This document shows, one piece after another, positions 1 through 6,420 of a stretch of 7,715 nt of DNA. Position 1 is the first letter of the stretch; each line of letters opens with the position of its first letter. The DNA is taken from NCBI GenBank assembly GCA_024402735.1, contig JAKSTE010000024.1:1-7715 (forward strand), in the 5' to 3' direction. A program made the position numbers and the translations under genes. The notes below the pieces were generated by a model. That model made no database searches. It worked only from the letters and a program-made list of their open reading frames with translations, and was not told the origin of the DNA. Origin of the DNA: Alphaproteobacteria bacterium. Lineage in GTDB: Bacteria; Pseudomonadota; Alphaproteobacteria; Rs-D84.

Positions 1-55
1 AACTGACGACCCCTTGCATGCCATGCAAGTGCTCTACCAACTGAGCTACAACCCC
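1..55 (-). tRNA. tRNA-Ala (anticodon GGC), 3' part cut off by window edge
   Basis: Read on the minus strand from 55 down to 1, the sequence folds as the first 55 nucleotides of a tRNA. The acceptor 5' strand is GGGGTTG, followed by TA at 8-9. The D stem is GCTC/GAGC around AGTTGGTA. The anticodon stem is CTTGC/GCAAG around the seven-base loop ATGGCAT, giving anticodon GGC and so alanine (GCC/GCU codons). The variable region is GGGTC and the first T-stem strand is GTCAG, ending in TT of the T loop. The rest of the T arm and the acceptor 3' strand lie outside the window, so acceptor pairing cannot be checked. It is transcribed away from frr. Confidence 0.93.
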
Positions 56-67
56 TTGGGCAGAATT

Positions 68-96
68 ATTCTATATTTCTTCTTGCCAAAAGTCAA
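68..96 (-). promoter_or_regulatory. sigma70-type promoter of the tRNA-Ala gene
   Basis: On the minus strand a -35 box TTGACT (96-91) is followed by a 17-bp spacer and a -10 box TAGAAT (73-68). Each box matches 5 of 6 consensus bases and the spacing is optimal. Transcription would start near 61, about six bases before the mature tRNA 5' end at 55, which is a short leader of the kind RNase P removes. Seen in sequence; activity is inferred. Confidence 0.7.
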
Positions 97-112
97 ATCA
101 ATTTGCTAATCT
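83..112 (+). promoter_or_regulatory. candidate promoter for the frr operon
   Basis: On the plus strand, TTGCCA (83-88) matches 5 of 6 bases of a -35 box. After 18 bp comes TAATCT (107-112), only 3 of 6 for a -10 box but preceded by TG at 104-105, as in an extended -10. A start near 119 would leave a leader of about 20 nt carrying the frr ribosome binding site. It overlaps the divergent tRNA promoter. No better candidate is visible in the gap, but the operon could also be read from elsewhere. Confidence 0.35.
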
Positions 113-124
113 AAAAAAACATAC

Positions 125-130
125 AAGGAG
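125..130 (+). promoter_or_regulatory. ribosome binding site of frr
   Basis: AAGGAG lies seven bases before the ATG at 138. It is a near-perfect Shine-Dalgarno sequence and fixes the frr start. It shows that this organism uses classical SD-led initiation for the first gene of the operon. Confidence 0.8.
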
Positions 131-137
131 TTATTAT

Positions 138-698
138 ATGGATTTTAACGTTTTGAAATCAGAAGTCGAACAAAAAACAGCCCAAACATTAGAAGTATTA
201 CAAAACGAATTTGCAGGTTTACGTACCGGTAGAGCGTCTGTTCACCTATTAGATGGTGTTAAAGTACCTGTGTACGGATCTGAAATGCCACTTAATCAAG
301 TAGCAACTGTTTCTACTCCTGATACCCAAACATTATCAGTAACTGTATGGGACATAACAAATGCACCTGTAGTTGAAAAAGCGATTCGTGATTCTGGTTT
401 AGGCTTAAACCCTATGACAGCTGGTGGCGTTATACGCTTAAATCTACCTCCTTTAACAGAAGAACGTCGTCGTGAACTAACAAAAGTTTCCGGTAAATAT
501 GCTGAAGAAGCTAAAATTTCTATGCGTAATATACGACAAGATGCTATGAACAAAATAAAAAAAGCTGTTACAGATAAAGAAATTTCTGAAGACGATCAAC
601 ATAAGTATGAAGAAGATTTACAAAAAGTTTTTGATGGTCGTGTTGCAGAAGTTGATGCTTTAGCTAAGCAAAAAGAAGCTGATATTATGTCCATATAA
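138..698 (+). CDS. frr: ribosome recycling factor
   Basis: This cytoplasmic factor acts with EF-G to split the post-termination ribosome so the subunits can be reused. The 186-aa product has the family's usual length (about 185). Family landmarks are visible: an early helix with LRTGRAS (about residues 28-34), the PVYG/PLNQVATV segment of the small domain (about 44-58), NLPPLTEERR (about 102-111) and MRNIRQDAM (129-137) in the long C-terminal helix, where the conserved RN.R arginines sit. The ATG at 138 follows a strong AAGGAG. It is the first gene of the block, 13 bp before uppS. In many Proteobacteria frr follows rpsB-tsf-pyrH; here a divergent tRNA gene lies directly upstream instead. The identification is secure. 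Confidence 0.97.
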   Translation: MDFNVLKSEVEQKTAQTLEVLQNEFAGLRTGRASVHLLDGVKVPVYGSEMPLNQVATVSTPDTQTLSVTVWDITNAPVVEKAIRDSGLGLNPMTAGGVIRLNLPPLTEERRRELTKVSGKYAEEAKISMRNIRQDAMNKIKKAVTDKEISEDDQHKYEEDLQKVFDGRVAEVDALAKQKEADIMSI

Positions 699-711
699 GA
701 GAGAGAATAAT

Positions 712-1458
712 ATGTTACATTTGTTCAAACATAAAGAAAACATACCAACAAAAATACCTCAGCATATAGCTTTTATATGTGATGGTAATCGTAGATGGGC
801 AGAAAAACGTGGCTTACCTCCTTTGATGGGACACAAAGCAGGAATTTCTAACTTTGAAAACCTTGTTAACTGGTTTATGAAGAAAGGTGTTTCTACAATA
901 ACATTTTTTATATTTTCTACAGAAAACTGGAATCGTTCTAAAGAAGAAATAGATTTTTTAATGGAACTTTTTTACACAGAAATGAAGAAAAATTTAAAAA
1001 ATGCTTTGGAAAAGAATTTGCGTTATAAAGTAATAGGATCTAGAGATAGACTTCCTAAAAAACTGGCAAACATCTGTGATAAACTAGAAAAAGAATCCGC
1101 TGAAAACACCGAAGGAACTGTTGTTTTTGCTTTAAATTATGGTGGTCAAGATGAGATCGTAAGAGCTGTAAATAAAGCAATAGACAATGGCGAACATGTT
1201 GATAAAGATACATTTGAAACATTCTTAGATACAGGTGATTTATTACCAATAGATTTGATGGTTAGAACAAGTAATGAAAACAGAATATCTAATTTCTTAT
1301 TATGGAAATTAGCTTATGCAGAATTATTATTTGTTCCAGAACACTGGCCTGATTTAATAAAATCAGAAAAATTATGGAAACATATTTTAGAAGAATACAC
1401 CAGACGCGACCGTAGATTTGGTGGTGGAAAAAAATTAAACTATGCAGGTAAAAAATGA
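712..1458 (+). CDS. uppS: isoprenyl transferase (undecaprenyl diphosphate synthase)
   Basis: This cis-prenyltransferase adds isopentenyl diphosphate to farnesyl diphosphate, making the C55 carrier for peptidoglycan and surface polysaccharides. The 248 aa match the family length. The catalytic P-loop region is DGNRRWA (D24 to A30), where D24 corresponds to the Mg/diphosphate-binding aspartate. FSTENWNR follows at about residues 69-76. The C-terminal signature runs from DLMVRT to SNFLLW, with R185, E189, R191 and S193 in the positions of the conserved diphosphate-binding residues. Two departures stand out: R27 where bacterial enzymes usually have G, and S187-N188 where GG or SG is usual. The essential residues remain, so activity is expected; chain length cannot be read. 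The start has a modest AGAGAGA upstream. The 3' end overlaps cdsA by 4 bp (ATGA). Confidence 0.95.
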   Translation: MLHLFKHKENIPTKIPQHIAFICDGNRRWAEKRGLPPLMGHKAGISNFENLVNWFMKKGVSTITFFIFSTENWNRSKEEIDFLMELFYTEMKKNLKNALEKNLRYKVIGSRDRLPKKLANICDKLEKESAENTEGTVVFALNYGGQDEIVRAVNKAIDNGEHVDKDTFETFLDTGDLLPIDLMVRTSNENRISNFLLWKLAYAELLFVPEHWPDLIKSEKLWKHILEEYTRRDRRFGGGKKLNYAGKK

Positions 1459-2105
1459 AGAAAAGTAATACATTAACTAGAATTATCACTGCCTCCGTTA
1501 TGGCGGCTGTTGTATGTGTAATAGCAATATGTGAATATTATGGTTTACACTTAACCCGTTGGGTTGGTGTTTTAATCGGTTTAGGAATGATTGCTGAATT
1601 ATTGAATAATTTTAGAAAAACCAATAAAGCAATTTTATTGGATAATAAATACCTGTTTATAGCATTTACTATCCTTTTAATTTTAGTATGTTGGTCTTTC
1701 TATGTTGTTGGTGCTAGACCTTGGATAATATTATTGTTATTGATGACTATTGCAGGAGCAGATATTGGTGCTTGGCTTTCTGGAAAAATATTTGGCGGAG
1801 ATAAAATGTGGGAAAGATTATCAGAACACAAAACATGGTCCGGCCAAATAGGTGGTATTATTTGCGGAACACTTATGTGTGTATTATACGGCTTGTTAGG
1901 AACAGATGTATTTAGACCAGAATTATTATGGATTGGTATTGGTGTTTCTTTATTGTCTCAATATGGAGATTTAACAGCCAGTGCTGTAAAACGTCATTTG
2001 GGTATAAAAGACTTTAGTCATGTATTACCTGGCCATGGTGGATTATTAGATAGATTTGATGGATGGATTTATATTCTACCTTTGATATGGTTTATACTGA
2101 TGTAA
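1455..2105 (+). CDS. cdsA: phosphatidate cytidylyltransferase (CDP-diacylglycerol synthase)
   Basis: This inner-membrane enzyme converts phosphatidic acid and CTP to CDP-diacylglycerol, the precursor of phosphatidylethanolamine, phosphatidylglycerol and cardiolipin. The full C-terminal family signature is present from S176 to D202: SAVKR, KD, HGG and DRFD, including the metal-binding aspartates. Upstream, D103 in GADIGAW and K126 in KTWSGQIGG match the other conserved blocks. Several hydrophobic segments (about 10-27, 34-48, 66-84, 90-107, 131-148, 156-168, 204-216) fit a polytopic protein. At 216 aa it is shorter than the roughly 285-aa E. coli enzyme. The shortfall is in the N-terminal membrane part, while the catalytic half is complete. 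The ATG at 1455 overlaps the uppS stop, suggesting translational coupling. Confidence 0.95.
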   Translation: MKKSNTLTRIITASVMAAVVCVIAICEYYGLHLTRWVGVLIGLGMIAELLNNFRKTNKAILLDNKYLFIAFTILLILVCWSFYVVGARPWIILLLLMTIAGADIGAWLSGKIFGGDKMWERLSEHKTWSGQIGGIICGTLMCVLYGLLGTDVFRPELLWIGIGVSLLSQYGDLTASAVKRHLGIKDFSHVLPGHGGLLDRFDGWIYILPLIWFILM

Positions 2106-2115
2106 AAAAATAAGT

Positions 2116-2124
2116 AAGGAAGGA
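2116..2124 (+). promoter_or_regulatory. strong ribosome binding site of rseP
   Basis: AAGGAAGGA holds two overlapping AAGGA cores and ends eight bases before the ATG at 2133. It makes that start secure. It also shows that the 27-bp cdsA-rseP gap is just a translation start region, with no room for a remnant gene. Confidence 0.75.
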
Positions 2125-2132
2125 AAAAACTT

Positions 2133-3191
2133 ATGCATATTGTTATCACTATTATCGCTTTATTGATAGTTTTGGGGGTTGTTGTATTTATCCATGAAGC
2201 GGGACATTTTTTAGCAGCCAGATGGGCAAAGGTAAGGGTTGATGCTTTTTCCATAGGTTTTGGTCCGGCAATATGTAAATGGAAAGATAGAAAAAATACA
2301 ACATGGAAATTATGTTGTCTTCCTTTAGGAGGATATGTTTCTATTTACGGTCAAGAAGATATGTTTAACCGTAAAAAATATCTAGAATTACCTAAAGCAA
2401 AAAAAATTGGACATTATTTATCAGTACCGGCATGGAAACAATTTATTATAATCGCTGCTGGTGTGTTTATGAATTTTGTTTTAGCTTGGGGTATATATTC
2501 TGCTGATTTTATCTTTAGACCAAAAACAGTACAACTACCTGTTATAGGTCAAGTTATTCGTGATAGTGTTGCATTTAAGTCTGGCATAAAGTCTGGAGAT
2601 ATAATTGTAAAAATAGATAGCACTAAAGTTACTAATTGGGGCGAACTTATTATAGGAAAAGAACTAGCATCAAAACACAATGCAGATGTTTTAATTTCTA
2701 GAAAAGGAAAACTTATCCACACATCCCTTGAACCTGCAGAAAGATGGGGATTAATTGCAGATGGTAGCAAGGTAGAATTCAGGAAAAAGGGTTTCTTTAG
2801 TGGTGTTTATTCTGGTTTAAGAGAAACATATCATCAATCAAAAACATTGGTTATTGTTTTAAAACAAATTATAACAGGAGAAAGATCTTCTAAACAATTA
2901 GGCTCTTTCATAACAATTGCTCAAATTTCCGGACAGGCATTAGAAATGGGATTTTTTGCATTATTATCTATCATTGCCCTTCTCTCTGTTAATTTAGCAA
3001 TTATTAACCTATTACCTTTACCTGTTCTTGATGGTGGATATTTATTAATACTAATCATAGAAGCTATCATACGTAGAAAACTTGGCGGAAAAGCCATGGA
3101 AATTTCTATAATTTGTGGTTGGGTATTAATTATGTTGCTTTTTGCTTTTACAATGTGGAATGATATTGCTAGAGTCATGGGGTTGAATTAA
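2133..3191 (+). CDS. rseP: RseP/MmpA-family site-2 intramembrane zinc metalloprotease
   Basis: This inner-membrane protease cuts membrane-spanning substrates. In E. coli that includes anti-sigma factor RseA in the envelope stress response and leftover signal peptides; in Caulobacter the homologue MmpA cuts PodJ. The zinc motif HEAGH (H21, E22, H25) lies in the first membrane segment. The downstream zinc ligand is D300 in PVLDGG. Between them are PLGGYVSIYGQED (from about residue 65), the membrane segment with GVFMNFVLAWG (about 111-121) and one PDZ domain (about 135-205) with the KSGIKSGD loop. At 352 aa with a single PDZ it resembles the short alphaproteobacterial form rather than the 450-aa double-PDZ E. 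coli protein. The local substrate is unknown. It ends 1 bp before bamA, so both are probably co-translated. Confidence 0.95.
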   Translation: MHIVITIIALLIVLGVVVFIHEAGHFLAARWAKVRVDAFSIGFGPAICKWKDRKNTTWKLCCLPLGGYVSIYGQEDMFNRKKYLELPKAKKIGHYLSVPAWKQFIIIAAGVFMNFVLAWGIYSADFIFRPKTVQLPVIGQVIRDSVAFKSGIKSGDIIVKIDSTKVTNWGELIIGKELASKHNADVLISRKGKLIHTSLEPAERWGLIADGSKVEFRKKGFFSGVYSGLRETYHQSKTLVIVLKQIITGERSSKQLGSFITIAQISGQALEMGFFALLSIIALLSVNLAIINLLPLPVLDGGYLLILIIEAIIRRKLGGKAMEISIICGWVLIMLLFAFTMWNDIARVMGLN

Positions 3192-3192
3192 A

Positions 3193-5475
3193 ATGAGAGA
3201 GAAATTTATTGCTTTTAGTATTATTACATGTGCTTGTTTGAATGCAGGCGCAGCAACTTTAACAAAAATAGATGTAACAGGAAACCAACGTATGGATGAT
3301 GAATCTATACGTATTCTATCAGATGTAAAAATTGGTGATAACATTGATTCAGAAACAGTTAATATTGTTGCAAAAAGACTACAAACAAGTGGCTATTTCT
3401 CTTCAGTAAATGTATCTCAAAATAACAGTGTATTAAATATAGCTGTAACAGAGGCACCTATCGTTAACATTGTAACCGTAGAAGGTAATGACGAAATAGA
3501 TACAGAAGATTTAAAAAAGGAAATAAAAACAAAAGAAAGAGTTACATACGATAAAACAACAATCGGTGCAGACGTACAACGTATGTTGGTTTTATATCAA
3601 AGAAAAGGCTTTTTCGGCACAAAAATAGAACCACAAAAAATAGAATTAGAAAACAATAGAGTAAATATTGTTTTTGAAATAACAGAAGGTCACCCTACCT
3701 ATATAGAGAAGATTGAATTTGAGGGTAATAACAAATTTAGCGATAGAACTTTACGTGGTGAAATTTTATCTAAAGAACATGCTTGGTGGGGAGTATTAGC
3801 TCAATTTGATGTATATGATGAAGATAGAATTCAATATGACCAACAGATGTTGAATCAATTTTATTTACGCAATGGTTATTTAGATTTTAGAGTGAAAGAT
3901 TTTTCCGGTGTATTTACTAATGATAGACAGTATTACTCTGTAAAATATATTTTGGAAGAAGGAGACAAGTACACAATTAGTAATATAAAAATCAAAAATC
4001 CATTCCCAGATATTGAAGATAAAAATTTATATGACGTAATTACTTTAACAAAGGGTGACGTTTATAACATAGATGAAGTTGAAGAAACAATATCTGCTTT
4101 GCGCGGTGCTGTTGCTGATAATGGTTATGCTTTTATATCCGTTAATCCTCAATTAGATAAACACAACAACACAAAGACGGTAGATATAACTTTTGATATT
4201 GAAAAAACTAATCGTATATATATTAACAGTATCAATATTTTAGGTAATGTAAGAACATTCGATAGCGTTATAGAAAACTTATTACCTATGAGAGAAGGCG
4301 ATCCTTTCTCATTACAAACAATAGAAACAGGACGTCAGAATTTAATGAGAACTCGTTATTTTAAAGACGTTCAAATAGTACCTACAAAATTAGCAGATAC
4401 TAATATGATTAATCTTGATGTTAAAGTTGAAGAACAACCTACTGGAGAATTATCTGGTGGTTTAGGTTGGTCAAGTATTAATGGATTTATGGTTGATGCT
4501 GGTATAACAGAAAATAATTTTATGGGTAGAGGCCAAATAGTTCAGTTAAAGGGTTCTATAGCTCAGTATCAGAAACAAGCTATATTTAGTTTTACTGAAC
4601 CATACTTGTTTAACAGAGCTCTGTCTGGTGGTTTTGATGTTTCGTATACAAGTTATAAATATTCTTCATTAGGTGGTTATGGTTATGATCGTGATTCTTT
4701 CTCATTAGCAGGTAGACTAGGATGGAAATTAACGGATCACTGGTCACAGATATTACGTTTATCAGCTAACTTCGATGAGAATTATGACTTACAATATAAT
4801 GGCTGGCATCATGCTAACTTATATACTCTTGGCACCAATTTACGTTACTATAACCTAAATACTAATTTCCAACAAAACACTCATACAGGAGTAGTTGGTA
4901 ATATAGGTGCTGCTTATACAGGCTTCGGTAGTACAGATACTTTTGTACGTTATAATGCTGATATTACAGCTATGTTAAAGTTCTTAGATGACAGATGGCA
5001 AATAAAGACATCTTTGGAATTAGGTTATATTCAACCTACTGGGGATGATGACTATATAGAACGTCCTTACCGTTACTTCTTAGGTGGTGAATCTTTGCGT
5101 GGTTTTGATGTAGCAGGTGTTGGATCTAGAAATTGGTGGCATCAAAATTATGCTTTAGGTGGTTTATGGAAAGTAAATGGCTCTACTCAATTGAACTTCC
5201 CTATTTTCATACCTGATGAATATCAAGTAAAAGGATTCGTTTTTGCCGATTATGGTATATTAGGCCGTCCTCCTAAGGCAGAAGAAACTTATACAAACCC
5301 ATATGGTGTAACTAAGGATAATAAACTTGATGAAGATTTACGTACATCTGTTGGTGTTGGTATATATTGGAACACACCTATGGGACCTATGAACTTCTCT
5401 TGGGGTTGGCCATTAAGAACAAATAAATACGATAAAGAACAACGTTTCTTGTTATCTTTTGAAACACAGTTCTAA
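3193..5475 (+). CDS. bamA: outer membrane protein assembly factor BamA
   Basis: This is the central Omp85 protein of the BAM complex, which folds beta-barrels into the outer membrane. A signal peptide covers residues 1 to about 20 (cleavage probably after NAGA). Five POTRA domains follow, at about 22-90, 91-169, 170-260, 262-342 and 343-418, each opening with the typical I..I...GN or related strand. The barrel begins near L420 (SGGLGWSS) and runs to the end. The conserved loop-6 motif is LRGF (635-638), the usual VRGF with a conservative change. The last residues, FETQF, give the C-terminal phenylalanine of a BAM-recognised beta-signal. The 760-aa length is normal. The ATG is 1 bp after the rseP stop and has no strong Shine-Dalgarno of its own, so coupling to rseP is likely. 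Confidence 0.97.
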   Translation: MREKFIAFSIITCACLNAGAATLTKIDVTGNQRMDDESIRILSDVKIGDNIDSETVNIVAKRLQTSGYFSSVNVSQNNSVLNIAVTEAPIVNIVTVEGNDEIDTEDLKKEIKTKERVTYDKTTIGADVQRMLVLYQRKGFFGTKIEPQKIELENNRVNIVFEITEGHPTYIEKIEFEGNNKFSDRTLRGEILSKEHAWWGVLAQFDVYDEDRIQYDQQMLNQFYLRNGYLDFRVKDFSGVFTNDRQYYSVKYILEEGDKYTISNIKIKNPFPDIEDKNLYDVITLTKGDVYNIDEVEETISALRGAVADNGYAFISVNPQLDKHNNTKTVDITFDIEKTNRIYINSINILGNVRTFDSVIENLLPMREGDPFSLQTIETGRQNLMRTRYFKDVQIVPTKLADTNMINLDVKVEEQPTGELSGGLGWSSINGFMVDAGITENNFMGRGQIVQLKGSIAQYQKQAIFSFTEPYLFNRALSGGFDVSYTSYKYSSLGGYGYDRDSFSLAGRLGWKLTDHWSQILRLSANFDENYDLQYNGWHHANLYTLGTNLRYYNLNTNFQQNTHTGVVGNIGAAYTGFGSTDTFVRYNADITAMLKFLDDRWQIKTSLELGYIQPTGDDDYIERPYRYFLGGESLRGFDVAGVGSRNWWHQNYALGGLWKVNGSTQLNFPIFIPDEYQVKGFVFADYGILGRPPKAEETYTNPYGVTKDNKLDEDLRTSVGVGIYWNTPMGPMNFSWGWPLRTNKYDKEQRFLLSFETQF

Positions 5476-5486
5476 ATCGTTTTAAC

Positions 5487-5516
5487 TTGACGTATAGTAG
5501 AAGTATTTCTTATACT
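5487..5516 (+). promoter_or_regulatory. sigma70-type promoter of the VirB7/VirB8-like unit
   Basis: TTGACG (5487-5492, 5 of 6 consensus bases) and TATACT (5511-5516, 5 of 6) are separated by 18 bp. A start near 5523 would give a leader of about 20 nt that carries the AAAGGAG (5527-5533) before the lipoprotein ATG. It lies directly after the bamA stop, so the right-hand genes probably have their own start of transcription in addition to any read-through. Confidence 0.65.
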
Positions 5517-5520
5517 TTTA
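5498..5520 (+). repeat. inverted repeat over the -10 box (candidate operator or weak terminator)
   Basis: The arms TAGAAGTAT (5498-5506) and ATACTTTTA (5512-5520) pair over nine positions, one of them G-T, around the five-base loop TTCTT. The right arm contains the TATACT -10 box. The dyad is AT-rich with only a short T run after it, so as an intrinsic terminator for bamA it would be weak. A repressor site is the other possibility. Function is inference. Confidence 0.35.
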
Positions 5521-5541
5521 TGTAGGAAAGGAGAAAAAGAT

Positions 5542-5697
5542 ATGAAGAAGTTATTGATATTATGCACATTAGCAGTTGTTGCTCTAGGTGTTGCTGGTTG
5601 TGGTCAAATTTATGATAAAGAACCAGTAAGTATTGGATATGACAATAACGAATTAAAATTGAGTCCTTGTGCATGCTTCTTAGTATATCATGCATAA
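5542..5697 (+). CDS. small outer-membrane lipoprotein, VirB7-like
   Basis: A 51-aa product starts at an ATG eight bases after a good AAAGGAG. It begins MKKLLI, has a hydrophobic stretch and then the lipobox VAGC with the acylated cysteine at C20. Residue 21 is G, not D, so outer-membrane sorting is expected. The mature peptide is about 32 aa and ends with a cysteine pair in SPCAC (C43, C45). In type IV secretion systems VirB7 is just such a tiny lipoprotein; it stabilises VirB9 in the outer-membrane core, and in Agrobacterium it does so through a disulfide. The VirB7 call rests on size, lipobox, late cysteines and position immediately before a VirB8-like gene. Sequences this short cannot be assigned by eye with certainty. 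It could instead be an entericidin-like or unrelated small lipoprotein. Confidence 0.6.
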   Translation: MKKLLILCTLAVVALGVAGCGQIYDKEPVSIGYDNNELKLSPCACFLVYHA

Positions 5698-5707
5698 TGA
5701 TCTATTT

Positions 5708-5721
5708 GGGGGAGCATATTG
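5708..5721 (+). promoter_or_regulatory. ribosome binding site deciding a TTG start
   Basis: GGGGGAG (5708-5714) is followed after four bases by TTG (5719-5721). No ATG or GTG lies in this frame between the upstream stop TGA (5698-5700) and residue 24 of the product. Starting at residue 24 would delete the whole cytoplasmic tail and place the start within the membrane segment. The TTG is therefore preferred although the spacing is short. Confidence 0.55.
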
Positions 5722-6420
5722 AATTATCCAAACGATTTTGAAACGCCAGCTTTTCCAGCGGGAAAAAGTATAGCACTCTCCCGTACTATGGCTATTTGGA
5801 TAGCAGTTGTTTCTTTTCTAATAATAGCGGCATGTGTTATTTTATTAACCGTTTGTCATGTTAAAAAAAATTATCCTTTTATAGTAGCTACAGATCCTTT
5901 AACAAATGATTGGAATGTTATAGCATATCAAGATAAAGATAACTCGAGTAAAGTACAACAATATCAAATTATACAAGAAAAACTAGTTAACGATTATGTA
6001 ACTAACTGGTTTACTATTTCATCTGATGAATCAGTTAACAATAAACGTTGGGAAACTTGTGATGAAACAGATTGTGAAGCAACAAACCAACTTAATCCAA
6101 GTAATTCAAAATGTTTAATGTATTGTATGTCCGGTGATTCTGTATTTAAAGATTTTTTAGAAAATATTGTTCCTGAATATAAAGAACGTTTAGCACAAGG
6201 AAACGAAACTTGGGAATTAAAAAAGCTTTTGATAACAGCAAGCAATGCATCAGAAGATCATGGCATATGGCAAGTCTATGCAGAAATACATTCTAGTATA
6301 AACAATTCTTTCAACGTTTTAATTTTTATTGATGTTGCACGCGATACGAACAAGCACCCTGCTACATTGGGATATTATATTGAAAAATTTAGTTCATATA
6401 GGATAAATCTAACGTTATGA
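5719..6420 (+). CDS. virB8: VirB8-like type IV secretion inner-membrane protein
   Basis: The 233-aa protein has a short cytoplasmic tail (about 1-22), one membrane segment (about 23-47) and a periplasmic domain of about 185 residues, the layout and size of VirB8. VirB8 bridges the inner membrane to the VirB9/VirB10 core and folds like NTF2. After the membrane segment come YPFIVATDPLTN and an aromatic-rich helix with VNDYVTNWF, where VirB8 proteins have their first periplasmic helix. Four cysteines in two pairs (C114/C119 and C132/C136) suggest disulfides. The apparent start is TTG. It lies 21 bp after the small lipoprotein gene and overlaps the next gene by 4 bp. VirB8 is favoured from topology, neighbours and weak resemblance; DotI/IcmL or TrbF, which share the fold, are alternatives. 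Confidence 0.55.
   Translation: MNYPNDFETPAFPAGKSIALSRTMAIWIAVVSFLIIAACVILLTVCHVKKNYPFIVATDPLTNDWNVIAYQDKDNSSKVQQYQIIQEKLVNDYVTNWFTISSDESVNNKRWETCDETDCEATNQLNPSNSKCLMYCMSGDSVFKDFLENIVPEYKERLAQGNETWELKKLLITASNASEDHGIWQVYAEIHSSINNSFNVLIFIDVARDTNKHPATLGYYIEKFSSYRINLTL

Noticed and set aside
13..29. Near-perfect palindrome CTTGCATGCCATGCAAG close to the left edge.
   Set aside because: It is the anticodon stem-loop of tRNA-Ala and needs no separate regulatory explanation.
296..553. Open frame of 85 codons on the minus strand inside frr.
   Set aside because: Shadow of a highly conserved gene, with no ribosome binding site or recognisable domain.
1455..2105. CdsA of 216 aa as a truncated, non-functional gene.
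   Set aside because: All conserved catalytic blocks are present and the start overlaps uppS neatly. The missing part is the variable N-terminal membrane region.
3193..3255. Cysteines in the BamA signal sequence (ITCACLNAG) suggesting a lipoprotein.
   Set aside because: No position fits the lipobox pattern, and BamA is cut by signal peptidase I; NAGA is a good cleavage site.
5476..5541. Strong intrinsic terminator after bamA.
   Set aside because: The only hairpin is AT-rich with a short T run and coincides with the promoter, so it is listed only as an inverted repeat of uncertain role.
5510..5695. Minus-strand frame of 61 codons opposite the small lipoprotein gene.
   Set aside because: The plus-strand frame has a promoter, ribosome binding site and lipobox; the opposite frame has none of these.
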